From Pogonophryne albipinna (Eukaryota > Chordata > Actinopteri > Perciformes > Artedidraconidae), in NCBI GenBank assembly GCA_028583405.1, contig CM053246.1, positions 27,948,557 to 28,012,556 of the forward strand: a DNA stretch of 64,000 nucleotides, written 5' to 3'. A model generated the notes under the pieces. It was not told the origin of the DNA. It ran no database searches and saw only the letters and a program-made list of their open reading frames with translations. Shown one piece after another: positions 31,914 to 42,014 of this stretch (positions are counted from its first letter, which is position 1; each line of letters begins with the position of its first letter). The position numbers were made by a program, and so were the translations under genes.

Positions 31914-32164
31914 GTAGGCTAGTTAACTATATTATTAAGTAAGTACATTTCCTTAAAAGTAGCTTATGCTACAGAATTATCATCAGCAAAATGTAGCCTA
32001 ACCCAAAGCATTGATAATAATACTCATTCTGAAGAATGACTCCTAATATAGAAGAGACTGAGTAGGCTACTTCTTCGAACACATCATTAACTGACAGCTG
32101 TTGTCATAAGCTACTTTTTCAGACTAATATTTAACATTGACAATTTTAAGTCTTTTAAAAGTAT

Positions 32165-32765
32165 GTGCTTTTTTTATAAATGTTTACATGGACTGGCCCC
32201 CCTCCCTTAGGGGAATTCGTCCACAAAAAAGACACTGGACGCTGCACTAGGTCAGAAACCAGAGGAGACTGTGAAGTCCACCGTAGACGGACCACTTTTG
32301 GACAAAATGTCCTCTCCATTAAAGGCAGCTCATTGTGGAATAGCCTCCCAACTGAGATACGGGATTGTCCCACTCTCAATAGCTTCAAAGGTCAACTCAA
32401 AGAATGGTTGAGAAACAAACAGACGTGAAATCACCGCTAAATGCACTTTAACACAGGGGTATCTCCTCTTGCACTTTATGTTGCTCTTGTATCTTCTCTT
32501 GCACTGTATACGTCGCAGCTGCTATATTGTACTGCCATGTGGTAAATACTTGTGTATGCTGCTCTTGCTCTTTTTGCATATCATGTATTTGTTTTTGCTA
32601 TGTTTATAAATTTCATGTTCTTAAATGTTGTATGTGAGGGACTGGAAATTAGCTCAAAAATTAGCTCAAAGCTAAAATCCGGCATATTTACACTTGACGT
32701 ATTATTTGTTTTAAGTGTTCATTAATGTGCATTGTCCCTGTCAAATAAACGATTAAATGAAACGA
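32165..32765 (+). mobile_element. LINE 3' end, truncated
   Basis: On the plus strand about 32180-32428 encodes the C-terminal tail of a non-LTR reverse transcriptase (RRTTFGQNVLSIKGSSLWNSLP, then LNSFKGQLKEWL), followed by a 3' UTR that ends near 'gtcaaataaacgattaaatg'. It is 5' truncated with no catalytic region. It is a different family from the LINE ends at 54.1 and 58.3 kb. Confidence 0.7.
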
Positions 32766-32987
32766 AAATAATATAGCTTATATAATCAATTTATAAAATA
32801 TGATACTACTTTAACTCTAGTACTCTAACTATTTAACTGTGTTTGTTACTTCAGTAAAAGGTGTGAATACTCAAACCACTGCTGTCAGCACAGAGCTGGG
32901 ACACTGTGTTTACTTCATTTCACCATGATTTGCCGTTCATCCAAATGGGCTTGAACAGAGAACAAATGATGAAATCCAATGTGTCAG

Positions 32988-33395
32988 TGTTGCGACCTGG
33001 CTCAAAAGGCCACAACAAAAAGGAGACACAACATGTCAATGGGTAGGTAAAGGTGTTTATTTAGGACAAACAAATCAAATCAAAACCAGTAAAGTATGAG
33101 GTGTGGATGTCAGTGGTATCAGTAATGTAAATGCAGGGTGAGGATTGTATGGACATGTATGTGTGTGAGAGTGTTGAAGTGCACAAAGTAAAGCAACTGA
33201 AGAAACTCCTAATATACTCCACAAAAGCGGTGTGCCTGCAGGGAGAAGCAGAGAGAGCACAGAGAGGAGCAGAGAGGCGTTAAATAGCTGCAGGACACCA
33301 GACCCAGGTGCCCTGAGTTACTGCAATCACCAATCACCACAGCACAGACAGGACAGCCACCTCCTCTCTACTGATGAACCCACAGGGGCATCACA
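32988..33395 (-). repeat. 3' LTR (left copy)
   Basis: About 408 bp. The purine tract (read on minus, ending AAGGGGGGGG) abuts its inner edge. The element's ORF stops about 28 bases inside it. Confidence 0.9.
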
Positions 33396-35335
33396 GCCCC
33401 CCCCTTAAGACGGGGCCCCAAAGGGATCCACGACAACCCAATATCCTCCTTAACTCCAGTTTTTTTACTTTCCTTCTTAGGACTGGAGGACGCTCCTCCT
33501 CCGCCGCTGTCCCACTCCTCCTTGGGTTGGCTGGCGTTGAGCCACAGCATGTAGGCGCTCATCGGCCTCTTGGGTGCGCCGACCTCCTTCGGCCTCCTCT
33601 TCTTCGGCCTCCTCTTCTTCGGCCTCCTCTTGTTTGCTTTGCAGGGTTTCCTCTCTTTCTTCTCCTTCACCACTTTGACTGTCTTCTCCTTCTTCTTTGT
33701 CTCGATCTCAAAGTCAAAGGACCGTGCTGGACCACATTTTCCAGACTCCGAAACAGGTAGGTCAGTAGACATCCTACGGCTCTGCGCACGCGTAACAGTA
33801 TAAACTGGAGACACACTTGGAAATTGCAAACCGCTCTCATCTGGCTCTACAGATGCCAACGGCCTGGAAACCACCACAGGCGGTGGCACACCCGCCCACA
33901 CAGCACTACCAGCTAGATCGTTGCCCAAAATCATCTGTACCCCATCAAGTGGCAACGCGGGAAGCACGCCGATAGACACAACTCCCCGTACCAGCTCACA
34001 ATCCAGCATTACTGTATGACGTCGCACAGGAATCAAGCCCATCTCCATGCCCCTCATCAGCACAAAATCCCCAGTCTCTGTCTCTGACGAAAAAGGCAAC
34101 ACTGACTCAACAATAAATGAGTATCTAGCTGCTGTGTCACGCAACACCTTAATCGGAACATACTTGTCACTACCGACCATTGATACAACGGCTTCCGTTA
34201 TGAACGGCTCAAAAACAGAACCCACCTCCAAGTCGGCACAAACCAGCTTCTTAACAGGCACCATGCCCGATCTTACACCCTGCGGCTTTTTAATCAAAAC
34301 GGCAGAACACATGGCTGGAGCATGTGATGAAGAACGAGGCTTCCCCTCAGGTTCCAGCAACGGACACCGCTCCTTCCAATGACCCTCTTCTCGGCAATAA
34401 TGACATTGGCCCACTCTGGCGCCCTCGGATCGCCTTGGACCTGCAAATCTACGGGAGGAGCCTGGTGAGAACTTTGCACCACCGCGGGAATAGCCACCAT
34501 CTTCTCCACGTCTCCAATCACCCCTAGACCACTTCTCTGTAAAACTGTCCTTATGGGTCAACACAAAATCATCTGCTAATTCAGCAGCTCTGAGCGCGGT
34601 GGAAGGTTTCTGCTCATTTACATAAGTGGCCACACGCTGAGGGATAACATCTTTAAATTGTTCCAATACAATGAGTTCACAAAGACCTTCAAAACTGGCA
34701 ACCTTTGCTGCCGCACACCAGCGCTGAAAATGAGAAGTCAAATCACGGATAAACTCCACATGTGTCTGCTTATCCCCCTTGACCCAACTTCGGAACTTTT
34801 GACGATACGCTTCAGGAACCAGTTCGTATGATTTTAACACTGCTGATTTTACTCTGGCATAGTCCAAAGCATTTTCGCCACAAACAGCTGAATAGGCCTC
34901 CTGTGCTCGCCCAGTGAGTACACACTGAAGTAACAGCACTTTGTCCGAATCTGACCAGTTTCTTGCCTCTGCTATGCGTTCAAATAGGGTAAAAAAAATG
35001 TCAGGGTCACGCTCATTGAACTTTGGCACTAACCGCAAGTAAGAAATAATCTCGCCACTACCTGATGCCGACCTATCAGAACCATCCTCCACCAGAGAAA
35101 GCTTGCCCTCTCCAATCAGCCGTAATCTAGCATGTTCCACCTCACATTTCATCTTTTCCACCTCCAGCACCTTCTCCACCTCTAAACGCTTCTCTACCTC
35201 CTGCTGCTGACCCCTCAGCTCCAACTGCAACTTCTCCTGCTCCAACTTCTCCTGCTCCAACCTCAACTTCTCCTGATCAAACTGCATGGCCAAAAGCTCC
35301 TTTTGCTGCTCGAACGTCAAACCAGCTGTCTGAAC
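33368..35335 (-). CDS. Gag-protease polyprotein with SSRP1/HMG-box-like C-terminus (main part)
   Basis: The open frame covers about 650 residues. In order: a Glu/Lys/Gln-rich coiled coil (residues 1-70); a helical gag domain of the Gmr1/SCAN-related kind (about 90-260); a CCHC zinc knuckle CHYCREEGHWKERC (about 305); a retropepsin-like region with DTAARYSFI instead of the usual DTG (about 395) and ILGNDLAG (about 470); then a basic stretch with three tandem RRPKK units; then APKRPMSAYMLWLNAS (about 595) and KEEWDS. The last two match the HMG box of SSRP1 closely. After the HMG-like piece the frame runs through the purine tract and ends inside the LTR. The gag N-terminus lies beyond the hAT at 36671-36903, and the frames on the two sides agree. 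What I see are the motifs. That the tail came from host SSRP1 is inference. Confidence 0.82.
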   Translation of the reverse strand, partial: VQTAGLTFEQQKELLAMQFDQEKLRLEQEKLEQEKLQLELRGQQQEVEKRLEVEKVLEVEKMKCEVEHARLRLIGEGKLSLVEDGSDRSASGSGEIISYLRLVPKFNERDPDIFFTLFERIAEARNWSDSDKVLLLQCVLTGRAQEAYSAVCGENALDYARVKSAVLKSYELVPEAYRQKFRSWVKGDKQTHVEFIRDLTSHFQRWCAAAKVASFEGLCELIVLEQFKDVIPQRVATYVNEQKPSTALRAAELADDFVLTHKDSFTEKWSRGDWRRGEDGGYSRGGAKFSPGSSRRFAGPRRSEGARVGQCHYCREEGHWKERCPLLEPEGKPRSSSHAPAMCSAVLIKKPQGVRSGMVPVKKLVCADLEVGSVFEPFITEAVVSMVGSDKYVPIKVLRDTAARYSFIVESVLPFSSETETGDFVLMRGMEMGLIPVRRHTVMLDCELVRGVVSIGVLPALPLDGVQMILGNDLAGSAVWAGVPPPVVVSRPLASVEPDESGLQFPSVSPVYTVTRAQSRRMSTDLPVSESGKCGPARSFDFEIETKKKEKTVKVVKEKKERKPCKANKRRPKKRRPKKRRPKEVGAPKRPMSAYMLWLNASQPKEEWDSGGGGASSSPKKESKKTGVKEDIGLSWIPLGPRLKGGAVMPLWVHQ
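33396..33412 (-). promoter_or_regulatory. Polypurine tract of the LTR element
   Basis: On the minus strand a short run ending AAGGGGGGGGC lies directly before the left (3') LTR, the normal place for plus-strand priming. Confidence 0.7.
33450..33700 (-). other. SSRP1-like HMG-box segment in the retroelement ORF
   Basis: The segment encodes a basic linker (VKVVKEKKERKP), three tandem 15-bp repeats (ttcggcctcctcttc, about 33588-33632), the 16-residue motif APKRPMSAYMLWLNAS at about 33531-33580, and then KEEWDS and a Gly/Ser/Lys tail. In vertebrate SSRP1 the same motif opens the HMG box, KKEEWDRKAED lies near its end, and a Gly/Ser/Lys-rich tail follows. Here the middle of the box (helix 2 and its flanks) is missing, so it cannot fold as a complete HMG box. 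Confidence 0.7.
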
Positions 35336-36670
35336 CAGTGACGTGCGGTGAGGTTCATGGCTGGTGAGGCACTGACTCTTTCAGAGTCAGATTTACAAAT
35401 ATTATATATTTTGACCTTAAAGGTGGGGTAGGTAATTTTGGAGAAACCAGCTCGAGTGAGCTAGAATTTGAAAATACACAGGCCCTCCTCCAACACACAC
35501 GAACGCGCACATGACCAATGAGGGCACGAGATAAGTTTGTGCACAGATGGAAGGCTGACAGGCAGGTTATTTTAGCCGGGCCGGCTAAAATGAGTGGTCG
35601 TGCTTTTTACAGTACTACGGCTTCCACAGATGAAATGTTTTTATGTATTTATTGTCAAAGCACTTCAGATATTCATTGCTATCGGGATGTTAAGAGCATT
35701 CCATGGAATATAACAAAAAGTGTATATCGTGCCGGTTTCTCAAACTTACCTACCCCACCTTTAATCGAAATATTCTGTTATTTTCAAAAGCTTTTTTAGT
35801 CTGATGCTTCGATTCATTTTAAACAGACCGTTCAACAAAAGGATAGCCTACCCAAAATCTAAATATTGGATTGTTCTCTCTTAGTAAGATCCAATTTTCA
35901 TTACAAATGTAGTCTTACCTTGACTTGAAGATGAAGTCCATGCTATCCTTCTGGACAACAATCTTTATTACTTTTTTGTAAAAGTCCTCCTTATCTTCCT
36001 CTAGTTTCAAAAGTCTAGTTTGTTGTTTGCTCTACCGTCTCTGCGTAGAATAACAGTAGCAACAAGAACCTGTGGGCTCATTTGCGCCCCCTTCAGTGCG
36101 GCAGAGGTTGTGGCTGCCTCCCCTGGTGCTTTTTTCATTGCCGTTGTATGATGAGACCAGCGAGCTTAAATATCATATATACGTGAAATAAGTTATTTAG
36201 AGACTATGGATGGCGAGGATAAATGTAATAAAGGGATCTACAAACATTACATTGGTGACATACAGTGAGATGGTGCAGGCATGCGCTTAGGGCCCGCTTT
36301 CCAGACAGTTTCTGTGGGGTGACGCATTCTCACCACACAGTAACGGGCTTGAGCGCGCTCACAAAATAAGTGCCCGCGCTAAATTAGTGCCCGTGCTCCA
36401 GCCAGTTACTGTGGGCTTCTGTGAGGCAGAGCTCGTCCCTGCCTCAATTCTCAATCTCATCGCTCCCCGTAGTTGTAGCGGAGCTCGGCAAATTAGCCGA
36501 TTTTTACTATAAAAAGCGATTGGAATCATACAGAAATCACATTTACAACACAGATCAGTGGACACATTTTATTATTATTATTATTTGTATTATTATTCTT
36601 TTTTTCCGTTACATTGGAGAATGACAAGTGAGGCTCTGCCTCACCTGCCTCCCCTGACCGCACGTCGCTG
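35336..36670. mobile_element. Non-autonomous hAT element, copy B (inside gag)
   Basis: The same element as 10288-11641: CAGTGACGTGCGG at the left and CCGCACGTCGCTG at the right, 1335 bp. A perfect 8-bp target duplication GTCTGAAC (35328-35335 and 36671-36678) lies in the retroelement's gag. It differs from copy A by scattered substitutions and small indels. It keeps the intact left end of the nested TTAA element, which copy A has lost. Confidence 0.95.
35421..35760. mobile_element. Nested TTAA-flanked MITE (piggyBac-like ends)
   Basis: AGGTGGGGTAGGTAA at the left is the inverse of TTACCTACCCCACCT at the right. TTAA lies directly outside both (35417-35420 and 35761-35764), as for piggyBac-type insertions. 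It is 340 bp with no ORF of substance, though a 93-codon ORF (35518-35799) crosses its right end. Confidence 0.8.
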
Positions 36671-36903
36671 GTCTGAACCACTACCGGCATGAACCCTGCC
36701 GCACCAGACTCACTCTTCTGCAACACCCCCTGCTCAAACAAAGATGACACAATGACAGTTTTAATGTCATGTTTCCGCTTGCTCCCCACAACAGCAATGT
36801 CATAGTGCTCTGCTATTTCGACCAACTGCGCCTTCTGGCAATTATCTAAGAAAGACACTGAGGGCGCATCCACAAATGCTGACAAAGAAGTCATAATAAC
36901 CAA
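36671..36903 (-). pseudogene. Gag N-terminus of the LTR element, cut off by the hAT
   Basis: The frame starts at MVIMTSLSAF (or the second Met) and continues through FLDNCQKAQLVEIAEHYDI and SKRKHDIKTVIVSSL, a SAP-like helical region often found at the start of gag in Gmr1-like fish elements. It runs 77 codons and two bases to the edge of the 8-bp duplication. The main part at 35335 downwards picks up the third base of the same codon, so the hAT is the only lesion between the two parts. Confidence 0.8.
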
Positions 36904-37443
36904 TCAGAAAGCAAAGTATTAAACTGCCAACACGCATGGGGATAAAATTAACCCAACAGAGAATCTCCCCCTAACTGCCTAAACAAAATCTTCCTAATCT
37001 CACCTAGTCTTCATGTGGCTTGCGGTGGGTAATTACGCACTGGAACCCGGCAGAGTTATGGAGCGACCTGCACGCAGGTAAAACCAAGAACTCATGCGGA
37101 CGTGCCCCCGAGACAGCTGTCCGAAAACAGCTGACACTAACCACGTCGCCACAACACTATGAAAAAAACAAAAAACAGACGCAACCCAAGGGGAAACGCC
37201 ACTTAAACCTAGCGGGGAAAATCTCTTTTACAAAAGCGTAACAAACTGCAACATCTTACCTTCTGATTGGCACACAAAACCTGACGACATGTCAAACACT
37301 ACAGCTTCCTGAAACCCAAAAGACATGATGTCCCCCCCCAAATAGCAGCGACAAGCCAGCACACAGCTGGACCACAACAATGAATCAGCTGCTCAATGAC
37401 ACCATGTGCTCTGAGCACTACACAAACTTTTTAAACAAATAAC

Positions 37444-37461
37444 CCGTTGGACGAGCCCCCA
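37444..37461 (-). promoter_or_regulatory. Primer-binding site, tRNA-Pro type
   Basis: Two bases inside the right (5') LTR, the minus strand reads TGGGGGCTCGTCCAACGG. The first 13 bases match the well-known retroviral tRNA-Pro primer site; the last five do not. Confidence 0.75.
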
Positions 37462-37463
37462 TT

Positions 37464-37872
37464 TGTTGCGACCTGGCTCAAAAGGCCACAACAAAAAGGA
37501 GACACAACATGTCAACGGGTAGGTAAAGGTGTTTATTTAGGACAAACAAATCAAATCAAAACCAGTAAAGTATGAGGTGTGGATGTCAGTGGTATCAGTA
37601 ATGTAAATGCAGGGTGAGGATTGTATGGACATGTATGTGTGTGAGAGTGTTGAAGTGCACAAAGTAAAGCAACTGAAGAAACTCCTAATATACTCCACAA
37701 AACCGGTGTGCCTGCAGGGAGAAGCAGAGAGAGCACAGAGAGGAGCAGAGAGGCGTTAAATAGCTGCAGGACACCAGACCCAGGTGCCCTGAGTTACTGC
37801 AATCACCAATCACCACAGCACAGACAGGACAGCCACCTCCTCTCTATTGATGAACCCACAGTTGGCATCACA
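37464..37872 (-). repeat. 5' LTR (right copy)
   Basis: About 409 bp and nearly identical to the left LTR, which points to a recent insertion. Target duplication GTCAG follows it. Confidence 0.9.
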
Positions 37873-37877
37873 GTCAG

Positions 37878-39494
37878 GAACCCATTTAAAAAGAAAAGAA
37901 CCAATACATTATTGATTTTGAATAATTTCCTTTTTCGTTTCTGTTCTGTGGTGAGCACAACCGAAACTGAACATCTAATATGTGCAGTATGGGAGCGGAG
38001 TAGCAGACTAGGTGGAAGCAGGGCAGAGTGCTATTATAAAGATGGATTTGGCTGGATTCGACCCGATAGTGCTCAGGCACTGCCATGCAGAGTAAAGGAT
38101 GCAAAGAATATAGTTTCACTGCAGCCAGTCACATGGAAAAACCACAAATATTCTCTCAATATAAACATCTAGCAGATTAAAATAAGAGAAAATGTTAAGT
38201 GTTTTTCGTTTGCTGGAGCAGAGCTGGCGGGCCCAAGAGAGCAAAAATAATCTCACCCTGTTGGAGTTGCCATTTAGCACTGAATCGTATTTGTTTTACA
38301 ATTGTATTACTGTCTTTAATCTAGTGGTGCCCTGGAGAATATAGTATTACAATTCAGTCATGATTAGTCTATTATGTTGCTTTATTTTACTGCATTTGTA
38401 TATAATGGTCAACAGGGAGCTAGTATCACAATGTGTAATGAGGTTTCCATGTGTTTTATTACTGAATTGAAAGAAGATTTCCCCCAGGTAAACATACAGC
38501 AGCAGTGTGTTCATGGGCTTACAACAGCTTTTACAGTACTTGAACACATTGCACTCATTTGTTTTGTAATTCAGTAACAAATTGCTTCATCATGAACATG
38601 CACATGTAGTTCAGGAGGGCTATTATTGACCACAAACAATGTTAAGTCCATGCATCAATCAAGGGAGGTGAAAGAATATTGAATGCTTATTCATTAATAT
38701 ACAGTATGTTGTCGGCCACAGAAGACGGTGTACCACAGTTATGTACAGTTCTCATGTACAGTTCTCATGTACGGTACATACATTTTTCTTTTCCACTTAT
38801 GATATATGTCATCTTCTACCAGAGAGATTGACGCAAATGTATGACTCTCAGAGGAAGAGTATGAATATTTGTATTGATCCATAAGGTGACCACCATGATG
38901 TACATTTTTTTGTAAAAATTCTTACTCCAAAACAATTGTATGGTTTGCTTGCCATAACATGTTTTATAACCCCCTTTAGATGGAAGTATAGGTATTTTGG
39001 TGATCCCTTTTCATAATACCCTCATTACGTCCAAATTTGTGTTTGTCTAATACTCAATATTCCTATTTTCTTTTCAATATTTGTAATCATTGTTTTTTTT
39101 AATATTCCCCACCTTTGTTTTGATTAAAAGAGATTCAAGGTTTCACGATTCAAAGGCTTTATTGTCAAATGCACAGTAGTTACAGTGTAGAAATAGCAAT
39201 GAAAATATTAAGTCACAAGCTCCTCCAACATTGCAAATTATTTAAAAAAAACTCTTCTTTCTAATCTGCCGAATCTCATACTGCTTAGTTATACTGTCGC
39301 TCAGTTGTCAGCAGCAAAGCCTGTTTGCAGAAGACTAATTAAAATATAACACAAGTTTAGAAAACCTAGTTCAAAACATATTGCAGCCTTCCTGAAGGCT
39401 TCCAGATAAAATTACATAGTTCAAAATCTCATATTAGTTGAGAGATTTTTGTTTGTTTATTAGATTGGCCACAGAAATGTCAGATTGTATTTAA
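37878..39494. other. Gene-free stretch
   Basis: Short ORFs without domains. A small direct repeat 'cagttctcatgta' lies at about 38746-38773. Nothing else is seen. Confidence 0.5.
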
Positions 39495-39565
39495 TAGGGA
39501 TGTAACGATATATCGAATATCGCGATACCGCGGTAAATAGATGTCTCAATACCGTCGTGAGACTG

Positions 39566-39760
39566 ACAAAATTAATCCTTTATTTAACCAGATAGTCCCA
39601 TTGAGATCATCGATCTCTTTTTCAAGGGAGACCTGTCCAACATGGCAGCAAGTAGGTTACAACATGAACATAAAACAACAGATAACACAAAAGGACATCG
39701 TATTTACAGGGCTACATGTACATACCTAGAGACATTGACAAGTACCAACAGTATGCTTAT
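39566..39760 (-). mobile_element. LINE 3' end fragment nested in the hAT
   Basis: Matches the LINE at 58251-59250: both read 'cctttattta.cca', 'cccattgagatca.cgatctctttttcaagggag', 'aaaaggacatc.ta' and 'acaagtaccaacagta/catc'. Minus orientation, so 39566 is near its 3' end. Confidence 0.8.
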
Positions 39761-39782
39761 ATCTCTGTCAATAAGCCTCACC

Positions 39783-40013
39783 TTCTTGGCAAAAACTGTA
39801 TTGTTTTTGAAGCGGTGGAGAGACAATGCACAGTTTGACCCACTGCTGTCACCCATGGCCAAAGCATATCTCTCTGTCCCAGCAACATCAGTACCAAGCA
39901 AGAGAGTTTTTTCCACAGCAGGGGATATTGTAAACACCCAAACATCCCAGCTTCTACCTGGAAATGTGGACATGCTCATATTCCTAAAAGATAACCTTGA
40001 TTATGCTGAGTGA
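39783..40013 (+). pseudogene. hAT transposase C-terminal dimerisation domain, remnant
   Basis: The frame carries YLSVPATSVPSKRVFSTAGD and LLPGNVDMLIFLKDN, the hATC dimerisation motif of ZBED-type hAT transposases. The upstream part of the same ORF is translated LINE sequence, so the start codon there is accidental. The BED finger and catalytic core are deleted. Confidence 0.88.
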
Positions 40014-40302
40014 GTGAGTTAGTGAGTTAGAGTTGAGTTTCTTGAAAAACTAAACTGAAACTTTATGTATTCTATTGCAGTGTCTGATTATTATATTGTT
40101 GACACTTTAAAATACTACTATCCTACTAAAATGCTGTACAAATCAGATTTATTATTTAATAAAGAAATTTTAATTTTTTTTTTTTTAAATTCACATTTTT
40201 TTCTTTATTTTTCAATATCGCGATAAATATCGTACCGTGGACTTTTTATCGCGATATTATCGTACCGTGAGTTTTTGGTATCGTTACATCCCTAGTATTT
40301 AA

Positions 40303-40641
40303 TCATTGACAATTTGACACCAGGAGCAGTTACCCACATCATCAAGCAACAATGTTACCATAGCAACAAATCAGCACTGTGGATTTGATGCTGTCTTTTT
40401 GCTGAGCGCTGCAGAGCGAGGATGTTTACTCTCTACTGATTCTATCAGTTACCACGCTGACAAATAACATTGAGATAATGAACTAAATCCCCTTTATGTC
40501 GTGTCTTCATTCCAGGTTTGCTTGGTGTCGCTGTTATCATGATGTTAAATGACACAAGATCATAAAAAGCTTTATAGACATGTTAATAAAAAAAGACAAA
40601 CAGGGCCTTTTATGCATAACCTTGCAGGGTGCACTCTTATG
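40303..40641. other. Gene-free stretch
   Basis: Nothing seen. Confidence 0.5.
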
Positions 40642-41360
<719 letters not shown>

Positions 41361-41557
41361 GTTCTCATTCATAACACTCCGTTCGATGTCTCACTATGGG
41401 ATGCGCCTCAACGCGTATGCAAACAGAAGCATCAATCTCATTACGCCAATCCTGATTGGCTGGTGATCTTGACGTCAACGTCAGGGAATCCACCCACCCT
41501 TTAAGTAGCTTGCGCTACGACGCAGCGTCATTCAAACACCTCTTCTCGCTTCAGAGC
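41361..41557 (+). repeat. DIRS left inverted terminal repeat
   Basis: From 'tcactatgggatgcgcctca' to 'gacgcagcgtcattcaa' this region is matched in reverse complement at 48455-48612. The first 24 bases are unique to this end and are represented in the internal complementary region. Confidence 0.9.
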
Positions 41558-42014
41558 ACATCTCGACGTATCAGTAACCGGGTTAGCTTAACGGTCCACA
41601 GACTGAACCCAAAGTTAACATTCGGTCGACGGGCGCTTGCCGGTTACTTTTTTGCTTTGCAAGAAGACTGAGCAATATTAACACACCAGTTAATATTGTA
41701 ATCTGCCTCGCCGTTCTTTCTGTCGAAATAACGGTAAGGTTTGATTTTTTATTCAAGCTAGTAACATACTTGTTGCTAGTTTGTTCTTCCCTCCACACCG
41801 ACACCACGGTAAAGAGGACGTTCTCTTTTCTCTCTCACACCAGAGGAGACAGAGATAAAAAAAGGTATTAACATACCAGTTAATATTCTTTAAAGAATAA
41901 AATCTACAACGTCGCCTTTTTTCCTTTCGGACTAACGGCAAGGTTGGATTTTTTTCTGAGTAACGTACCTGTTACTAGCGTGTCCACTCCACGCCGACAC
42001 CCTGGCGATCGAAG

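Larger units (their letters stand above)
32988..37872 (-). mobile_element. LTR retrotransposon, gag-protease only, with captured SSRP1-like tail
   Basis: Two LTRs, 32988-33395 and 37464-37872, begin TGTTGCGACC and end GCATCACA on the plus strand, and differ at only about four or five positions. A 5-bp target duplication GTCAG flanks the element (32983-32987 and 37873-37877). Orientation is minus. The primer-binding site beside the right LTR resembles the tRNA-Pro type, and a purine tract lies beside the left LTR. The interior, without the inserted hAT, is only about 2.7 kb and encodes gag, a zinc knuckle and an aspartic protease. No reverse transcriptase, RNase H or integrase is present, so the element must be mobilised in trans. 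A hAT (35336-36670) splits gag. Confidence 0.9.
39495..40294 (+). mobile_element. hAT element with a LINE tail inside it
   Basis: The ends TAGGGATGTAACGATA and TATCGTTACATCCCTA are perfect inverses over 16 bp. A perfect 8-bp target duplication GTATTTAA lies at 39487-39494 and 40295-40302. Subterminal sequences repeat 'tatcgcgata'. The 800-bp interior holds a LINE 3' end (minus orientation) and the very C-terminus of a hAT transposase (plus orientation). Confidence 0.93.
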
